From JACQFZ01 sp036381895 (GTDB taxonomy: Bacteria > Pseudomonadota > Gammaproteobacteria > Acidiferrobacterales > Sulfurifustaceae): DNA of 64,000 nt. A model generated the notes under the pieces. The model ran no database searches. It worked only from the letters and a program-made list of their open reading frames with translations, and was not told where the DNA came from. The stretch covers positions 61,019-125,018 of the forward strand of contig DASVBY010000055.1 in NCBI GenBank assembly GCA_036381895.1, given 5' to 3'. The translations under genes and the position numbers were made by a program. How positions within the stretch are numbered: position 1 is the stretch's first letter; each line of letters starts with the position of its first letter. This document shows positions 27,171 to 35,955 of this stretch, in pieces.

Positions 27171-28130
27171 ATGAACCAGGAACCGCTTCCGCTCGCCATC
27201 TGTCTGATGGGCCCGACCGCCTCGGGCAAGACCGCGCTCGCGCTCGAGCTGCACGAGCGCTTTCCCGTCGAGATCGTGAGCGTCGATTCGTCGCAGGTGT
27301 ATCGCGGCATGGACATCGGCACCGCGAAGCCGACCGCGGCCGAGCAGGCGCGGGCGCCGCACCGGCTGATCGACATCCGCGACCCGGCGGAGACGTATTC
27401 GGCTGCCGAGTTTCGCGCCGACGCGCTGCGCGAGATGCGGGCCATCACGGCGGCGGGCAGGATTCCGCTGCTCGTCGGGGGCACCATGTTCTACTTTCGG
27501 GCGCTCGAGTACGGCCTCTCGGATCTTCCGTCCGCCGATCCTGCGTTGCGTGCGACGCTGCTCGCCGAAGCCGAACGCCTCGGCTGGCCGGCGCTGCATG
27601 CGCGGCTCGCCGCGTTCGATCCCGAGAGCGCGCAGCGCATCGATCCCCACGATGCGCAGCGCATTCAGCGCGCGCTCGAGATTCACGCTGTGACCGGACA
27701 GGCGCCGAGCGCAGTCGCGCGCGCTGCCGCGCCGAGGCCCGCCGGCTACCGCTTCTGCAAGATTGCGCTATGGCCCGAAGACCGCGCGGCTTTGCACGCG
27801 CGCATCGCCGAACGATTCAGACGCATGCTGGAACATGGTCTGATCGAGGAGGTCGAAAGGCTTTATCGACGCGGCGATCTGGATCCGCGGTTGCCGGCGC
27901 TGCGCACCGTCGGTTATCGGCAAGTGTGGTCTTACTTGACGAAACGGGTCAACTATAATGAAATGGTCGAGCGATCCGTCGCGGCGACGCGGCAGTTGGC
28001 GAAGCGACAGCTGACGTGGCTGCGCCGATATCCGGACGTACAGCGAGTGGATTGCAGTGGTGTGTTGCCGCTGCGCGCGGTGATGGATCTCGTGCAACGC
28101 AGCACGGCCGACAGGGAAGTCAGGGTATAA
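27171..28130 (+). CDS. miaA: tRNA dimethylallyltransferase
   Basis: This 319-residue enzyme adds dimethylallyl to A37 of tRNAs reading U-starting codons. It has the P-loop GPTASGKTALALEL, the substrate motif SVDSSQVYRGMDIGTAKPT, LLVGGTMFYFRALEYGLSDL and the C-terminal tRNA-contacting VGYRQVW...AATRQLAKRQLTWLR (quoted in parts). It is followed by hfq as in Escherichia coli, and the hfq promoter overlaps its stop codon. Confidence 0.97.
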   Translation: MNQEPLPLAICLMGPTASGKTALALELHERFPVEIVSVDSSQVYRGMDIGTAKPTAAEQARAPHRLIDIRDPAETYSAAEFRADALREMRAITAAGRIPLLVGGTMFYFRALEYGLSDLPSADPALRATLLAEAERLGWPALHARLAAFDPESAQRIDPHDAQRIQRALEIHAVTGQAPSAVARAAAPRPAGYRFCKIALWPEDRAALHARIAERFRRMLEHGLIEEVERLYRRGDLDPRLPALRTVGYRQVWSYLTKRVNYNEMVERSVAATRQLAKRQLTWLRRYPDVQRVDCSGVLPLRAVMDLVQRSTADREVRV

Positions 28131-28131
28131 T
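28126..28131 (+). promoter_or_regulatory. -10 element of a probable hfq promoter
   Basis: A consensus TATAAT with preceding GGG overlaps the miaA stop codon, 74 bases before the hfq ATG. No good -35 hexamer is seen at 16-18 bases. Promoters inside or at the end of miaA that drive hfq are known in enterobacteria. Confidence 0.45.
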
Positions 28132-28204
28132 TTTTCAACGAGCGGGACTGGATCGGTCCGGCGAGAACGAGAAGCCAGAGGGCGATAAGAACAGGAGCAC
28201 GGTC

Positions 28205-28474
28205 ATGAGCCAACAAAAAGGGCAAGCGTTGCAGGACCCTTTTTTGAACACGTTACGCAAGGAGCACGTTCCGGTTTCCATATTCCTGGTGAACGGGATC
28301 AAGCTGCAGGGGCAGATCGAGTCGTTCGATCAGTTCGTGGTGCTGCTCAAGAATTCCGTGAGCCAGATGATCTACAAGCACGCGATCTCCACGGTGGTCC
28401 CCAATCGTCCGGTCAAGTTCCAGTTCGAGAGCAGCAGCGACGCCTCTGAAAGCAAGGGGCCGGGCAACGAATAG
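28205..28474 (+). CDS. hfq: RNA chaperone Hfq
   Basis: This 89-residue hexameric Sm-like protein matches small RNAs with mRNAs. The Sm1 segment is VPVSIFLVNGIKLQGQIESF with FDQFVVLLK, and the Sm2 segment is YKHAISTVVPNRPV. The start MSQQKGQALQDPFLNTLRKE is nearly invariant in proteobacteria. The tail after residue 73 is short and Ser/Glu-rich. ACAGGAG precedes ATG 28205. Confidence 0.98.
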   Translation: MSQQKGQALQDPFLNTLRKEHVPVSIFLVNGIKLQGQIESFDQFVVLLKNSVSQMIYKHAISTVVPNRPVKFQFESSSDASESKGPGNE

Positions 28475-28523
28475 TACTTCCACGATTCTTCACACGCGGC
28501 GCCCGCGCGAGCGGGCGCTGCTC

Positions 28524-29804
28524 GTGCACGTCCGCTTCGGCGGCCGCAGCGACGCGGGCGAGCTCGAGGAGCTGCACCTGCTCGCGGAGTCGGCGGGCGC
28601 TGAAGTGTGCGGCATCGTTACCGGCAGCCGCGACCGGCCGGACGCGGCGACGTTCGTCGGCAAGGGTAAGGCACAGGAGATTCGCGAAGCGGTCGCGGCG
28701 GAGCGCGCTGACCTGGTCGTCGTCAACCACGAGCTGTCGCCCGCGCAGGAGCGCAACCTCGAGAGGACGGTCGCCTGCCGTGTCGTCGACCGCACCGGGC
28801 TGATCCTCGATATCTTCGCGCAGCGCGCGCGCTCGCACGAAGGCAAGCTGCAGGTCGAGCTCGCGCAGCTCGAGCACCTCTCGAGCCGCCTGGTGCGCGG
28901 CTGGACGCACCTCGAGCGGCAGCGCGGCGGCATCGGCCTGCGCGGACCCGGCGAGACGCAGCTCGAGGTCGACCGGCGGCTGATCCGGGACCGCATCAAG
29001 AAGCTGAACGAGCGGCTGCAGCAGGTGTCGCAGCAGCGGCGCAGCCGCCGGCGGGCGCGGCACAAGGTGCCGATTCCGACCGTCTCCATGGTCGGCTACA
29101 CCAACGCCGGCAAGTCGTCGCTGTTCAACCGGTTGACGAACGCCGGCGTGTACGCGGCGGACCAGCTGTTCGCGACGCTCGATCCGACCATGCGCCGGCT
29201 GGAGCTGCCCGGCAACGCCGCGGTGATCCTGGCCGACACGGTCGGTTTCATCAGCAAGCTGCCGCACTCGCTGGTAGAAGCGTTCAAGTCGACGCTCGAG
29301 GAGGTCGCGCAGGCGGACCTGCTGCTGCACGTGGTGGACAGCCACAACCCGGACAGCCGCGAGCATATCGAGCAGGTGAATCGCGTGCTCGAGGAGATCG
29401 GGGCACAGGACGTACCGCAGATTCTCGTATACAACAAGATCGACCTCACGGGACAGGCCCCCCGCAGCGAGCGCGACGCGGGCGGCCGCGTCGCCAGGGT
29501 ATGGCTGTCGGCGACGACCGGCGCAGGGGTCGATCTGCTGATCGATGCGCTCGCCGAGCACTACCGCCGCCGCCGGCGCACGCTTGTGCTCGAGCTCCCG
29601 CCGTCGGCTGGGCGGCTGCGCGCGCTCATCTACGAGCGTTTCGACGTCGCGCGCGAAGCACATCTCGCTTCCGGCAGTTCGCTGCTCGAGCTGATGCTCG
29701 ACGGCGCGCAGCTCGCGTGGCTCAACGAACAGCGCGACTTCCGTCCCGAGTACATCGTTTCCGACGCGCACCTCATTCTTGCCCGTGCCGGTAGCCTCTC
29801 CTAG
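28524..29804 (+). CDS. hflX: GTPase HflX
   Basis: This 426-residue ribosome-associated GTPase splits stalled 70S particles. The HflX N-terminal domain (FVGKGKAQEI, LSPAQERNLER, DRTGLILDIFAQRARSHEG) is followed by the G domain with VGYTNAGKSSLFNRLT, ADTVGF and YNKIDLT. Homologues carry a few residues before the visible start, and the frame is open upstream as RRPRERALL. No ATG or GTG lies there, so either GTG 28524 is used or initiation is at a rare codon such as ATT 28485. It follows hfq by 49 bases. Confidence 0.94.
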   Translation: MHVRFGGRSDAGELEELHLLAESAGAEVCGIVTGSRDRPDAATFVGKGKAQEIREAVAAERADLVVVNHELSPAQERNLERTVACRVVDRTGLILDIFAQRARSHEGKLQVELAQLEHLSSRLVRGWTHLERQRGGIGLRGPGETQLEVDRRLIRDRIKKLNERLQQVSQQRRSRRRARHKVPIPTVSMVGYTNAGKSSLFNRLTNAGVYAADQLFATLDPTMRRLELPGNAAVILADTVGFISKLPHSLVEAFKSTLEEVAQADLLLHVVDSHNPDSREHIEQVNRVLEEIGAQDVPQILVYNKIDLTGQAPRSERDAGGRVARVWLSATTGAGVDLLIDALAEHYRRRRRTLVLELPPSAGRLRALIYERFDVAREAHLASGSSLLELMLDGAQLAWLNEQRDFRPEYIVSDAHLILARAGSLS

Positions 29805-29839
29805 AATGCGGGCTTCGCTTTCTGGCGTGGGAGCCGTTC

Positions 29840-31012
29840 GTGGCGTGGAACGTACCCGGCGGTAACGGGGACAAAGACAAGGACCCGTGGGGCGCGCGCA
29901 AGCGCAGCGGCACCGCGGGGCCTGATCTCGATCAACTCGTACGCAACCTGCAGCGGCGGGTAGCGGCCGTCTTCGGCGGCCGCGGCGGCTCGGGCTTCGG
30001 GCTCGGGCTCATCATCGTCGTCGCCGTCGTGCTCTGGCTCGTGAGCGGTTTTTATATCGTGCAGCAGGGCGAGCGCGGCGTGGTGCTCCGCTTCGGGGCG
30101 CTCAGCGAGGTCACGGAGGGCGGACTGCACTGGCACCTGCCGTATCCGATCGAGACGGTGGAGAAGGTAAACGTCGAGAAGGTATCGACGGTGGAGATCG
30201 GATACCGCAGCAATCCCGCGCGCAACACCAAGAGCAAGGTGCCGCGCGAGGCGCTCATGATCACCGGCGACGAGAACATCATCGACATCGAGTTCGCCGT
30301 GCAGTACCGGATCAAGGACGCGGCGGACTTCCTGTTCAACGTGCGCGATCCGGAGACCACGATCGCGCAGGCGACCGAATCGGCCGTGCGCGAGATCGTC
30401 GGCAAGAGCACGCTCGACTTCGCTCTCACCGAAGGCCGCGACGCGATTTCGCGCGACGCGCGCGAGCTGCTGCAGCGGATCCTCGATCGGTACGAGACCG
30501 GCATTCACATCGTGACGGTCGAGACGCAGAAGGCGCAGCCGCCGAACGAGGTCAAACCGGCGTTCGACGACGCCGTCAAGGCGCGCGAGGACGAGCAGCG
30601 CCTGAAGAACGAGGCCGAGGCCTATGCCAACGACGTGATCCCGCGCGCGCGGGGTGCGGCCGCGCGGCTGCTCGAAGAGGCGGAGGCATACAAGGCGAGC
30701 GTCATCGCGCGGGCCGAAGGCGACGCGCGCCGGTTCATTCAGATCGCGCGCGAGTACCAGAAGGCGCCGGACGTCACGCGCGAGCGCCTTTACATCGAGG
30801 CCATGGAGCAGGTGCTGAGCAACACCACCAAGGTCTATATCGACCAGAAGAGCGGCAACAATCTCCTGTACCTGCCCGTAGACCGGCTCGCGCCGCGCGC
30901 GGACAATCCGCTGACAACCGTGGCGCCGCCGGCGCCGGAGGCCGAGAGCGTCGGACCGCTGCGCGAATCGAACAGGGGCCGCGCCGACGCGCGCCGCCGG
31001 GTGCAGCCATGA
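29840..31012 (+). CDS. hflK: HflK, membrane protease FtsH modulator
   Basis: This 390-residue inner-membrane protein has one N-terminal transmembrane helix (FGLGLIIVVAVVLWLVSGFY), a SPFH/band-7 domain (QQGERGVVLRFGALSE, EALMITGDENIIDIEFAVQY) and a coiled-coil region rich in Glu and Ala. HflK and HflC form a large cage around FtsH. A GTG start (reads MAWNVPGGNGDKDKDPWG) is used. Its stop overlaps the hflC start by four bases. Confidence 0.96.
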   Translation: MAWNVPGGNGDKDKDPWGARKRSGTAGPDLDQLVRNLQRRVAAVFGGRGGSGFGLGLIIVVAVVLWLVSGFYIVQQGERGVVLRFGALSEVTEGGLHWHLPYPIETVEKVNVEKVSTVEIGYRSNPARNTKSKVPREALMITGDENIIDIEFAVQYRIKDAADFLFNVRDPETTIAQATESAVREIVGKSTLDFALTEGRDAISRDARELLQRILDRYETGIHIVTVETQKAQPPNEVKPAFDDAVKAREDEQRLKNEAEAYANDVIPRARGAAARLLEEAEAYKASVIARAEGDARRFIQIAREYQKAPDVTRERLYIEAMEQVLSNTTKVYIDQKSGNNLLYLPVDRLAPRADNPLTTVAPPAPEAESVGPLRESNRGRADARRRVQP

Positions 31013-31878
31013 GCCAGGGCAAGCTTCTCGCGATCGGGGTCATTCTCCTCGCCGTCGTGGCGACGCTCGCCTCGATGGTTTACGTCGTCGACGAACGCCA
31101 GAAGGTCCTCGTGGTGCGGTTCGGCCAGATACTGCGCCACGATGACGCTCCCGGCCTGCACTTCAAGACGCCGTTCATCGACGAGGCGCGCTACTTCGAT
31201 GCGCGCATCCTGACCCTCGACTCCGAGCCGCAGCCGTTCCTGACCCGCGAGAAGAAGTACGTGGTGGTCGATTCTTTCGTCAAGTGGCGGATCCTCGATG
31301 CGCGCCAGTACTTCCTCAGCGTCGGCGGCTACGAGTCGGAGGCCCGGCGGCGGCTGGAGCAGATCATCAACAGCGGCTTGCGCGACGAGTTCGGCAAGCG
31401 CACGTTGCAGAGCGTGGTCTCGACCGAGCGCGCACAGATCATGGAGGTGCTCACCCGCTACGCCGATCGCGAATCGCGCCGCTTCGGCATTGAAGTCGTG
31501 GACGTGCGGCTGCAGCGCGTCGACCTGCCGGAGGAGGTGAGCCAGTCGGTGTACCAGCGCATGAGCGCGGAGCGCAAGCGCATCGCCAACGAGCTGCGCG
31601 CGCAGGGCGCGGAGGCGGCTGAGAAGATCCGTGCGGACGCCGAGCGCCAGCGCGAGATTCTGCTCGCCAACGCGTACCGCGAGGCCGAACGCATCCGCGG
31701 CGAGGGCGACGCACGCGCGACCGCCATCTACGCGAGCGCCTACAGCCAGTGGCCCGAGTTCTACGCCCTGTACCGCAGCCTCAACGCCTACAAGGAAAGC
31801 TTCAAGAGCAAGGACGACGTGCTCATCGTCGATCCGAACTCGGACTTCTTCAAGTACATGAAGAAGCCGACGCGCTGA
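31009..31878 (+). CDS. hflC: HflC, membrane protease FtsH modulator
   Basis: This 289-residue SPFH-domain protein has one N-terminal membrane anchor (LLAIGVILLAVVATLASMVY). Family motifs follow: DERQKVLVVRFGQIL, GLHFKTPF, VVVDSFVKWRI, then a coiled coil and the AYSQWPEFYALYRSLNAYKE segment typical of HflC. The ATGA overlap with hflK indicates translational coupling, matching the 1:1 complex. Confidence 0.96.
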   Translation: MSQGKLLAIGVILLAVVATLASMVYVVDERQKVLVVRFGQILRHDDAPGLHFKTPFIDEARYFDARILTLDSEPQPFLTREKKYVVVDSFVKWRILDARQYFLSVGGYESEARRRLEQIINSGLRDEFGKRTLQSVVSTERAQIMEVLTRYADRESRRFGIEVVDVRLQRVDLPEEVSQSVYQRMSAERKRIANELRAQGAEAAEKIRADAERQREILLANAYREAERIRGEGDARATAIYASAYSQWPEFYALYRSLNAYKESFKSKDDVLIVDPNSDFFKYMKKPTR

Positions 31879-31902
31879 CGGCACGGGCGGCGTGCGCGCA
31901 TC

Positions 31903-32097
31903 ATGTGGCAGGACCTGCTGGCTGCGCTCGCACTGGTCTTCGTGCTCGAGGGCATTCTGCCGTTCGCGAATCCCGGCGCCGTGCGACGCGCCCTCAAGGC
32001 GATCGACGACCTGAACGACGGACAGTTGCGCGGCGTCGGACTAGCGAGCATGCTGCTCGGGCTGCTGCTGTTGTTCGCCGTCAAACACTGGCCATGA
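31903..32097 (+). CDS. DUF2065 small membrane protein
   Basis: This 64-residue protein has two hydrophobic helices (DLLAALALVFVLEGILPFAN and LASMLLGLLLLFAVKHW). It belongs to the DUF2065 (YjeT-like) family that sits between hflC and the following gene in many proteobacteria. Its stop overlaps the hisZ start (ATGA). The biochemical role is unknown. Confidence 0.88.
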   Translation: MWQDLLAALALVFVLEGILPFANPGAVRRALKAIDDLNDGQLRGVGLASMLLGLLLLFAVKHWP

Positions 32098-33290
32098 CCA
32101 TCTGCGACCGCTGGCTGCTGCCCGAAGGCATCGAGGAAACGCTGCCGTCCGAAGCGCGCCGTCTCGAGGCGCTGCGGCGGCGGGTGCTCGATCTGTTCGA
32201 CAGCTGGGGCTACGAGCTGGTGATGCCGCCGCTGCTCGAGTACCTCGATGCGCTGCTCACCGGGGTCGGGCACGAGCTCGACCTGCAGACGTTCAAGGTG
32301 ATCGATCAGCTGAGCGGGCGGCTCATGGGTCTGCGCGCCGACACCACCCCGCAGGCGGCGCGCATCGACGCGCACTACCTGAAGCGCCCGCACGCCACCC
32401 GGCTGTGCTACGTAGGACCGGTGCTGCGCGCACGCCCGGAGGAGCTCGCCGGCTCGCGCGAGCCGCTGCAGGTGGGCGCGGAGCTGTTCGGGCACCGCGG
32501 GCCGGAGAGCGACGCCGAGGTGCTGAGCCTGATGCTCGCGATGCTCGCGTTGACCGGGATTGCGCGGCCGCACGTCGACCTCGCCCACGTCGGGGTGTTC
32601 GCGGCGCTGGTCGAGCGCGCCGGCCTGGACGCCGCGCAGCGCGAGGAGCTGCTCGAAGCGATCGAGCGGCGCTCGCGCAGCGATGTCGAGGCGCTGCTCG
32701 CGGCTTGGTCCGTCGCGAGCGAGAGCCGGCGCGAGATCCTGACGCTGCTCGAGCTGAGCGGCGACGACGAAGTGCTCGCACGCGCGCGCCGGGAGTACCG
32801 GACGATCGGGGGCGCGCTCGCCGCGATAGACAACCTCGAGTCGATCGCGCAGCAGGTGCGTGCGCAGGCGCCCGAGGTGGCGTTGCACTTTGACCTGGCC
32901 GAGCTCGGCGGCTACCACTACTACACCGGCGTCAAGTTCTTCGCGTTCGTGCCCGGGGAGGGGCGGGCGGTCGCCAAGGGCGGGCGCTACGACGGCATCG
33001 GCCGGGCGTTCGGGCGCGATCGGGCGGCGACCGGCTTCAGCGCCGATCTGCGGCGGCTGGCCGATCTCGGCGGGCTGCAGGTTCCGGCGCGCCCGGCTAT
33101 CCTCGCGCCCGCCGGCGACGATCCCGCGCTGCTCGCCGAGATCGCACGCCTGCGGGCGAGCGGCGAGCGCGTGCTGCGGCGTCTGCCGGGCGACGGCGCC
33201 ACGGCCGAGGCGCTCGGGTGCGATCGCGAGCTCGTCGAGCAGGACGGCCGCTGGCAGGTGCAGGCGGTTGGAGCTGCGGCCAGGTCATGA
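32094..33290 (+). CDS. hisZ: ATP phosphoribosyltransferase regulatory subunit HisZ
   Basis: This 398-residue paralogue of histidyl-tRNA synthetase lacks the C-terminal anticodon-binding domain. It starts MTICDRWLLPEGIEETLP and has class II-like motifs (YELVMPPLLEYLDALL, GLRADTTPQAARIDAHYLK, RLCYVGPVLRARPEELAGSR). HisZ complexes with short-form HisG and confers histidine feedback control. Its position between the hflC unit and purA matches many beta- and gammaproteobacteria. purA begins 49 bases later. Confidence 0.94.
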   Translation: MTICDRWLLPEGIEETLPSEARRLEALRRRVLDLFDSWGYELVMPPLLEYLDALLTGVGHELDLQTFKVIDQLSGRLMGLRADTTPQAARIDAHYLKRPHATRLCYVGPVLRARPEELAGSREPLQVGAELFGHRGPESDAEVLSLMLAMLALTGIARPHVDLAHVGVFAALVERAGLDAAQREELLEAIERRSRSDVEALLAAWSVASESRREILTLLELSGDDEVLARARREYRTIGGALAAIDNLESIAQQVRAQAPEVALHFDLAELGGYHYYTGVKFFAFVPGEGRAVAKGGRYDGIGRAFGRDRAATGFSADLRRLADLGGLQVPARPAILAPAGDDPALLAEIARLRASGERVLRRLPGDGATAEALGCDRELVEQDGRWQVQAVGAAARS

Positions 33291-33339
33291 AGCGACCGCC
33301 GCGCCGCGCGCGGCCGGACAGCAAGCACGAGAACAGGAA

Positions 33340-34632
33340 ATGGCCAAGAACGTCGTGATCGTCGGCACCCAGTGGGGCGACGAGGGTAAGGGCAAGATCG
33401 TCGATCTGCTGACCGATCGCGTGGACGCGGTGGCCCGCTTTCAGGGCGGGCACAACGCCGGCCACACCCTGGTGATCCAGGGCAAGAAGACCGTGCTGCA
33501 CCTCATTCCGTCCGGCGTTCTGCGCTCGGGCGTGCTGTGCGTGATCGGCAACGGTGTCGTGCTCTCGCCGGACGCCCTATATAAGGAGATCCAGGAGGTC
33601 GAAGCGAGCGGCGTCGACGTGCGCAGCCGCCTGCGCGTGAGCGAGTCCTGTCCGCTGATCCTGCCTTATCACGCGGCGCTCGATCGCGCGCGCGAGCGCG
33701 CGTCCGGCGGGCGCGCGATCGGCACCACCGGCCGCGGGATCGGGCCGGCGTACGAGGACAAGGTCGGGCGGCGCACGCTGCGCGTGATGGATCTGTTCGA
33801 GCCCGAGGTCTTCCGCGAGAAGCTCGCGGAGGTCATGGACTTCCACAACTTCGTGCTCACGCGCTACTACCAGGCGGAGGCGGTCGATTTCGAGCAGACG
33901 TACGAGACGGCGATGGCGCAGGCCGAGTGGCTCAAGCCGCTCGTGGCCGACGTGCCGGAGCTGCTCTACGAGTACATCCGCGCCGGCCGCCGAATTCTGT
34001 TCGAAGGCGCGCAGGGCACGTTCCTCGACATCGACCACGGCACGTATCCGTACGTGACGTCGTCGAACACCTGCGCGGCCAACGCCGCGCTCGGCACCGG
34101 GCTCGGACCGCACTGCATCGGCTACGTGCTCGGCATCACCAAGGCCTACACCACGCGCGTCGGCGCCGGGCCGTTCCCGACCGAGCTGCACGACGAGTAC
34201 GGGGAGCTGCTGTCGCGCCGCGGCAACGAATTCGGCGCGACGACCGGGCGCCCGCGCCGCTGCGGCTGGTTCGATGCGGCGGCGGTGCGCCGTGCGGTGC
34301 AGCTGAACGGCGTGCAGGGCCTCTGCATCACCAAGCTCGACGTGCTCGACGGGCTCGACCGCGTGCCGATCTGCGTGGCGTACGAATACAAGGGCGAGCG
34401 CCGTACGACGCCGCCCGCCGGCGCGGAAGCCATGGCCCGCTGCCGGCCGATCTACGAAGAGCTGCCGGGATGGAAGGAATCGACGCTCGGCGTGCGCGAC
34501 CGGAACCGGCTTCCCGCCAATGCGCGCGCCTATCTGGAGCGCATCGAGGAGCTCACCGGAGCGCGCATCGATCTCATCTCCACGGGCGCCGAGCGCGACG
34601 AGACCATCGTCCTGCACCACCCGTTCGACTGA
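33340..34632 (+). CDS. purA: Adenylosuccinate synthetase
   Basis: This 430-residue GTP-dependent enzyme commits IMP to AMP synthesis. Signatures include IVGTQWGDEGKGKIVDLLTD, FQGGHNAGHTLVI, GTTGRGIGPAYEDKVGRR and FEGAQGTFLDIDHGTYPYVT. AACAGGAA precedes ATG 33340. In the ancestral order rnr would be expected nearby; here a GNAT gene and the integrated element intervene. Confidence 0.97.
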   Translation: MAKNVVIVGTQWGDEGKGKIVDLLTDRVDAVARFQGGHNAGHTLVIQGKKTVLHLIPSGVLRSGVLCVIGNGVVLSPDALYKEIQEVEASGVDVRSRLRVSESCPLILPYHAALDRARERASGGRAIGTTGRGIGPAYEDKVGRRTLRVMDLFEPEVFREKLAEVMDFHNFVLTRYYQAEAVDFEQTYETAMAQAEWLKPLVADVPELLYEYIRAGRRILFEGAQGTFLDIDHGTYPYVTSSNTCAANAALGTGLGPHCIGYVLGITKAYTTRVGAGPFPTELHDEYGELLSRRGNEFGATTGRPRRCGWFDAAAVRRAVQLNGVQGLCITKLDVLDGLDRVPICVAYEYKGERRTTPPAGAEAMARCRPIYEELPGWKESTLGVRDRNRLPANARAYLERIEELTGARIDLISTGAERDETIVLHHPFD

Positions 34633-34654
34633 GCCGACGCCTCGGTTCGCATCC

Positions 34655-35194
34655 GTGACAGCGCTCCAGTTTCGCCGTGCGGACGTGCGGGATACGGCGG
34701 ACATCGTGGCGCTCGTGAACTCGGCCTATCGCGGCGATTCCAGCCGGGCCGGCTGGACGACGGAAGCGGACCTGCTCGACGGTCAGCGCACGGACGCCGC
34801 GGAGATCGCGGAGCTCATCGGCAGGCCGCAGTCGCTGATGCTCCTGTGCCTCGAGGAAGATCGGCTCATCGGCTGCGTGCACCTCGAGCGGATCGCAGAT
34901 GACACCGCGTACTTCGGCATGTTCACGGTCGAACCGACCCTGCAAGGCCGAGGCATCGGCAAGCGTTTCCTGCGGGAAGCCGAGCGCACGACGCGCGCAA
35001 TGTGGGGCGTGCGCAAGCTCAGGATGACCGTGATCAGCCGGCGCCACGAGCTGATCGCGTTCTACGAGCGCCGGGGCTTCCGGCGTACCGGCGAGCGCGA
35101 GCCGTTCCCGCGCGACATTCGCTTCGGCATTCCGAAGGTCGAGGATCTCGAGTTCGAGGTTCTGGAAAAGGATCTCGAGCGGAACGGCCACTGA
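34655..35194 (+). CDS. GNAT-family N-acetyltransferase
   Basis: This 179-residue protein carries the acetyl-CoA pyrophosphate loop in FGMFTVEPTLQGRGIGKRFL (Q/RxxGxG/A as QGRGIG). The following RKLRMTVISRRHELIAFYERR and GFRRTGEREPFP are typical of the fold. The start is a GTG at 34655, 22 bases after purA. The substrate is unknown. It is the last chromosomal gene before the integrated element. Confidence 0.85.
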   Translation: MTALQFRRADVRDTADIVALVNSAYRGDSSRAGWTTEADLLDGQRTDAAEIAELIGRPQSLMLLCLEEDRLIGCVHLERIADDTAYFGMFTVEPTLQGRGIGKRFLREAERTTRAMWGVRKLRMTVISRRHELIAFYERRGFRRTGEREPFPRDIRFGIPKVEDLEFEVLEKDLERNGH

Positions 35195-35374
35195 CGGCCG
35201 CACCGAATCGACGCGAAAGTTCTTGGTGTCGATGCCCGAACGGGTTACCCTGCCGGTGTGACGGCACAAGAAGCGCGGCGTCGCCAACCTGGCGTGCCGA
35301 TGCCAGGCCGATGCGGCAAGCTCGCGCAATTGCTCTAGACTCGAACTGAGAGAGTGAGAACAGCCGGCTTAAGA
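35195..35374. other. Chromosomal gap left of the element
   Basis: No gene is visible in these 180 bases. Before integration this would have been the DNA just downstream of tRNA-Leu(CAG). I see no clear terminator in it. Confidence 0.5.
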
Positions 35375-35412
35375 GATGGTACCGAGGACGTGTTTTGCAT
35401 GTTATACAACGA
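35375..35412. repeat. Left attachment site: 14-bp core copy and arm repeat
   Basis: GATGGTACCGAGGA at 35375-35388 is identical to 45064-45077. TGTTATACAACGA at 35400-35412 matches TGTTATATAACGA beside the right core with one mismatch. The core equals the complement of the last bases of tRNA-Leu plus two bases. On excision the two arm copies would flank the core in attP. Confidence 0.85.
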
Positions 35413-35492
35413 CGCCCTGTGGCCGTTAGAAATGGTCGCCGCGTAGCTCTTTTCGCTCATTAAGTCGCGCGTGACAGCGGGGGAGGTGACTG

Positions 35493-35849
35493 ATGGAGCT
35501 GAAGGATTTTATCAAGACCACCTTGGTTGAGATCGTCCGCGGAATCGAAGAGGCGGACAGCGAACTGGAAGGATCGTCGGCGAGGGTTAATCCGCCGAAC
35601 ATGATGGGAACTTCCGGGCACATGATAGTAGTTCCACAACCCGAGGACGGCCCGTTAAGTCCTTTTGTCGAGAAGATTGAGTTTGACGTGGCGGTATTTG
35701 CGAAAGAGGGGAACCAGACGCAGGGCGGCCTCGGCATAATGGTTGGCTCGATAGGAATTGGCGGAAAGTCGAAGGCCGAAGGAACCTCCGGTTCCGAATC
35801 TCGAATCAAGTTCAGCGTTCCGGTGATGTTTCCCCAATCAAAACGATAG
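35493..35849 (+). CDS. Trypco2-domain protein
   Basis: This 118-residue protein starts MELKDFIKTTLVEIVRGIEEAD, has a central EFDVAVFAKEG strand, a glycine-rich GGLGIMVGSIGIGGKSKAEG, and ends SRIKFSVPVMFP. That is the pattern of the trypsin-co-occurring domain 2 family, which appears next to trypsin-like peptidases in predicted conflict systems. Here no peptidase is adjacent. The gene is clearly less GC-rich than the neighbouring chromosome, suggesting recent cargo. GGGAGGTGA precedes ATG 35493. Its function is unproven. Confidence 0.7.
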   Translation: MELKDFIKTTLVEIVRGIEEADSELEGSSARVNPPNMMGTSGHMIVVPQPEDGPLSPFVEKIEFDVAVFAKEGNQTQGGLGIMVGSIGIGGKSKAEGTSGSESRIKFSVPVMFPQSKR

Positions 35850-35864
35850 GCACAGCGAGTAAAC

Positions 35865-35927
35865 CCCGCGCCCCTTACCCGACGGGGGACAGGCCGCAAC
35901 CGTAGCGACTTGGGGCGCGGGTCTTTT
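35865..35927 (+). terminator. Stem-loop terminator after the trypco2 gene
   Basis: CCCGCGCCCC at 35865-35874 pairs perfectly with GGGGCGCGGG at 35912-35921, followed by TCTTTT. The 37-base interior can form a further small hairpin. It separates the trypco2 gene from the regulatory genes. Confidence 0.65.
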
Positions 35928-35955
35928 AGTACGGGTCGCTTTACGGAGGGCGACA

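Noticed and set aside
27936..27959. TTGACG and TATAAT inside miaA as an hfq promoter
   Set aside because: The spacer is only 12 bases, and the sequence encodes a conserved MiaA stretch, so coding constraint explains it.
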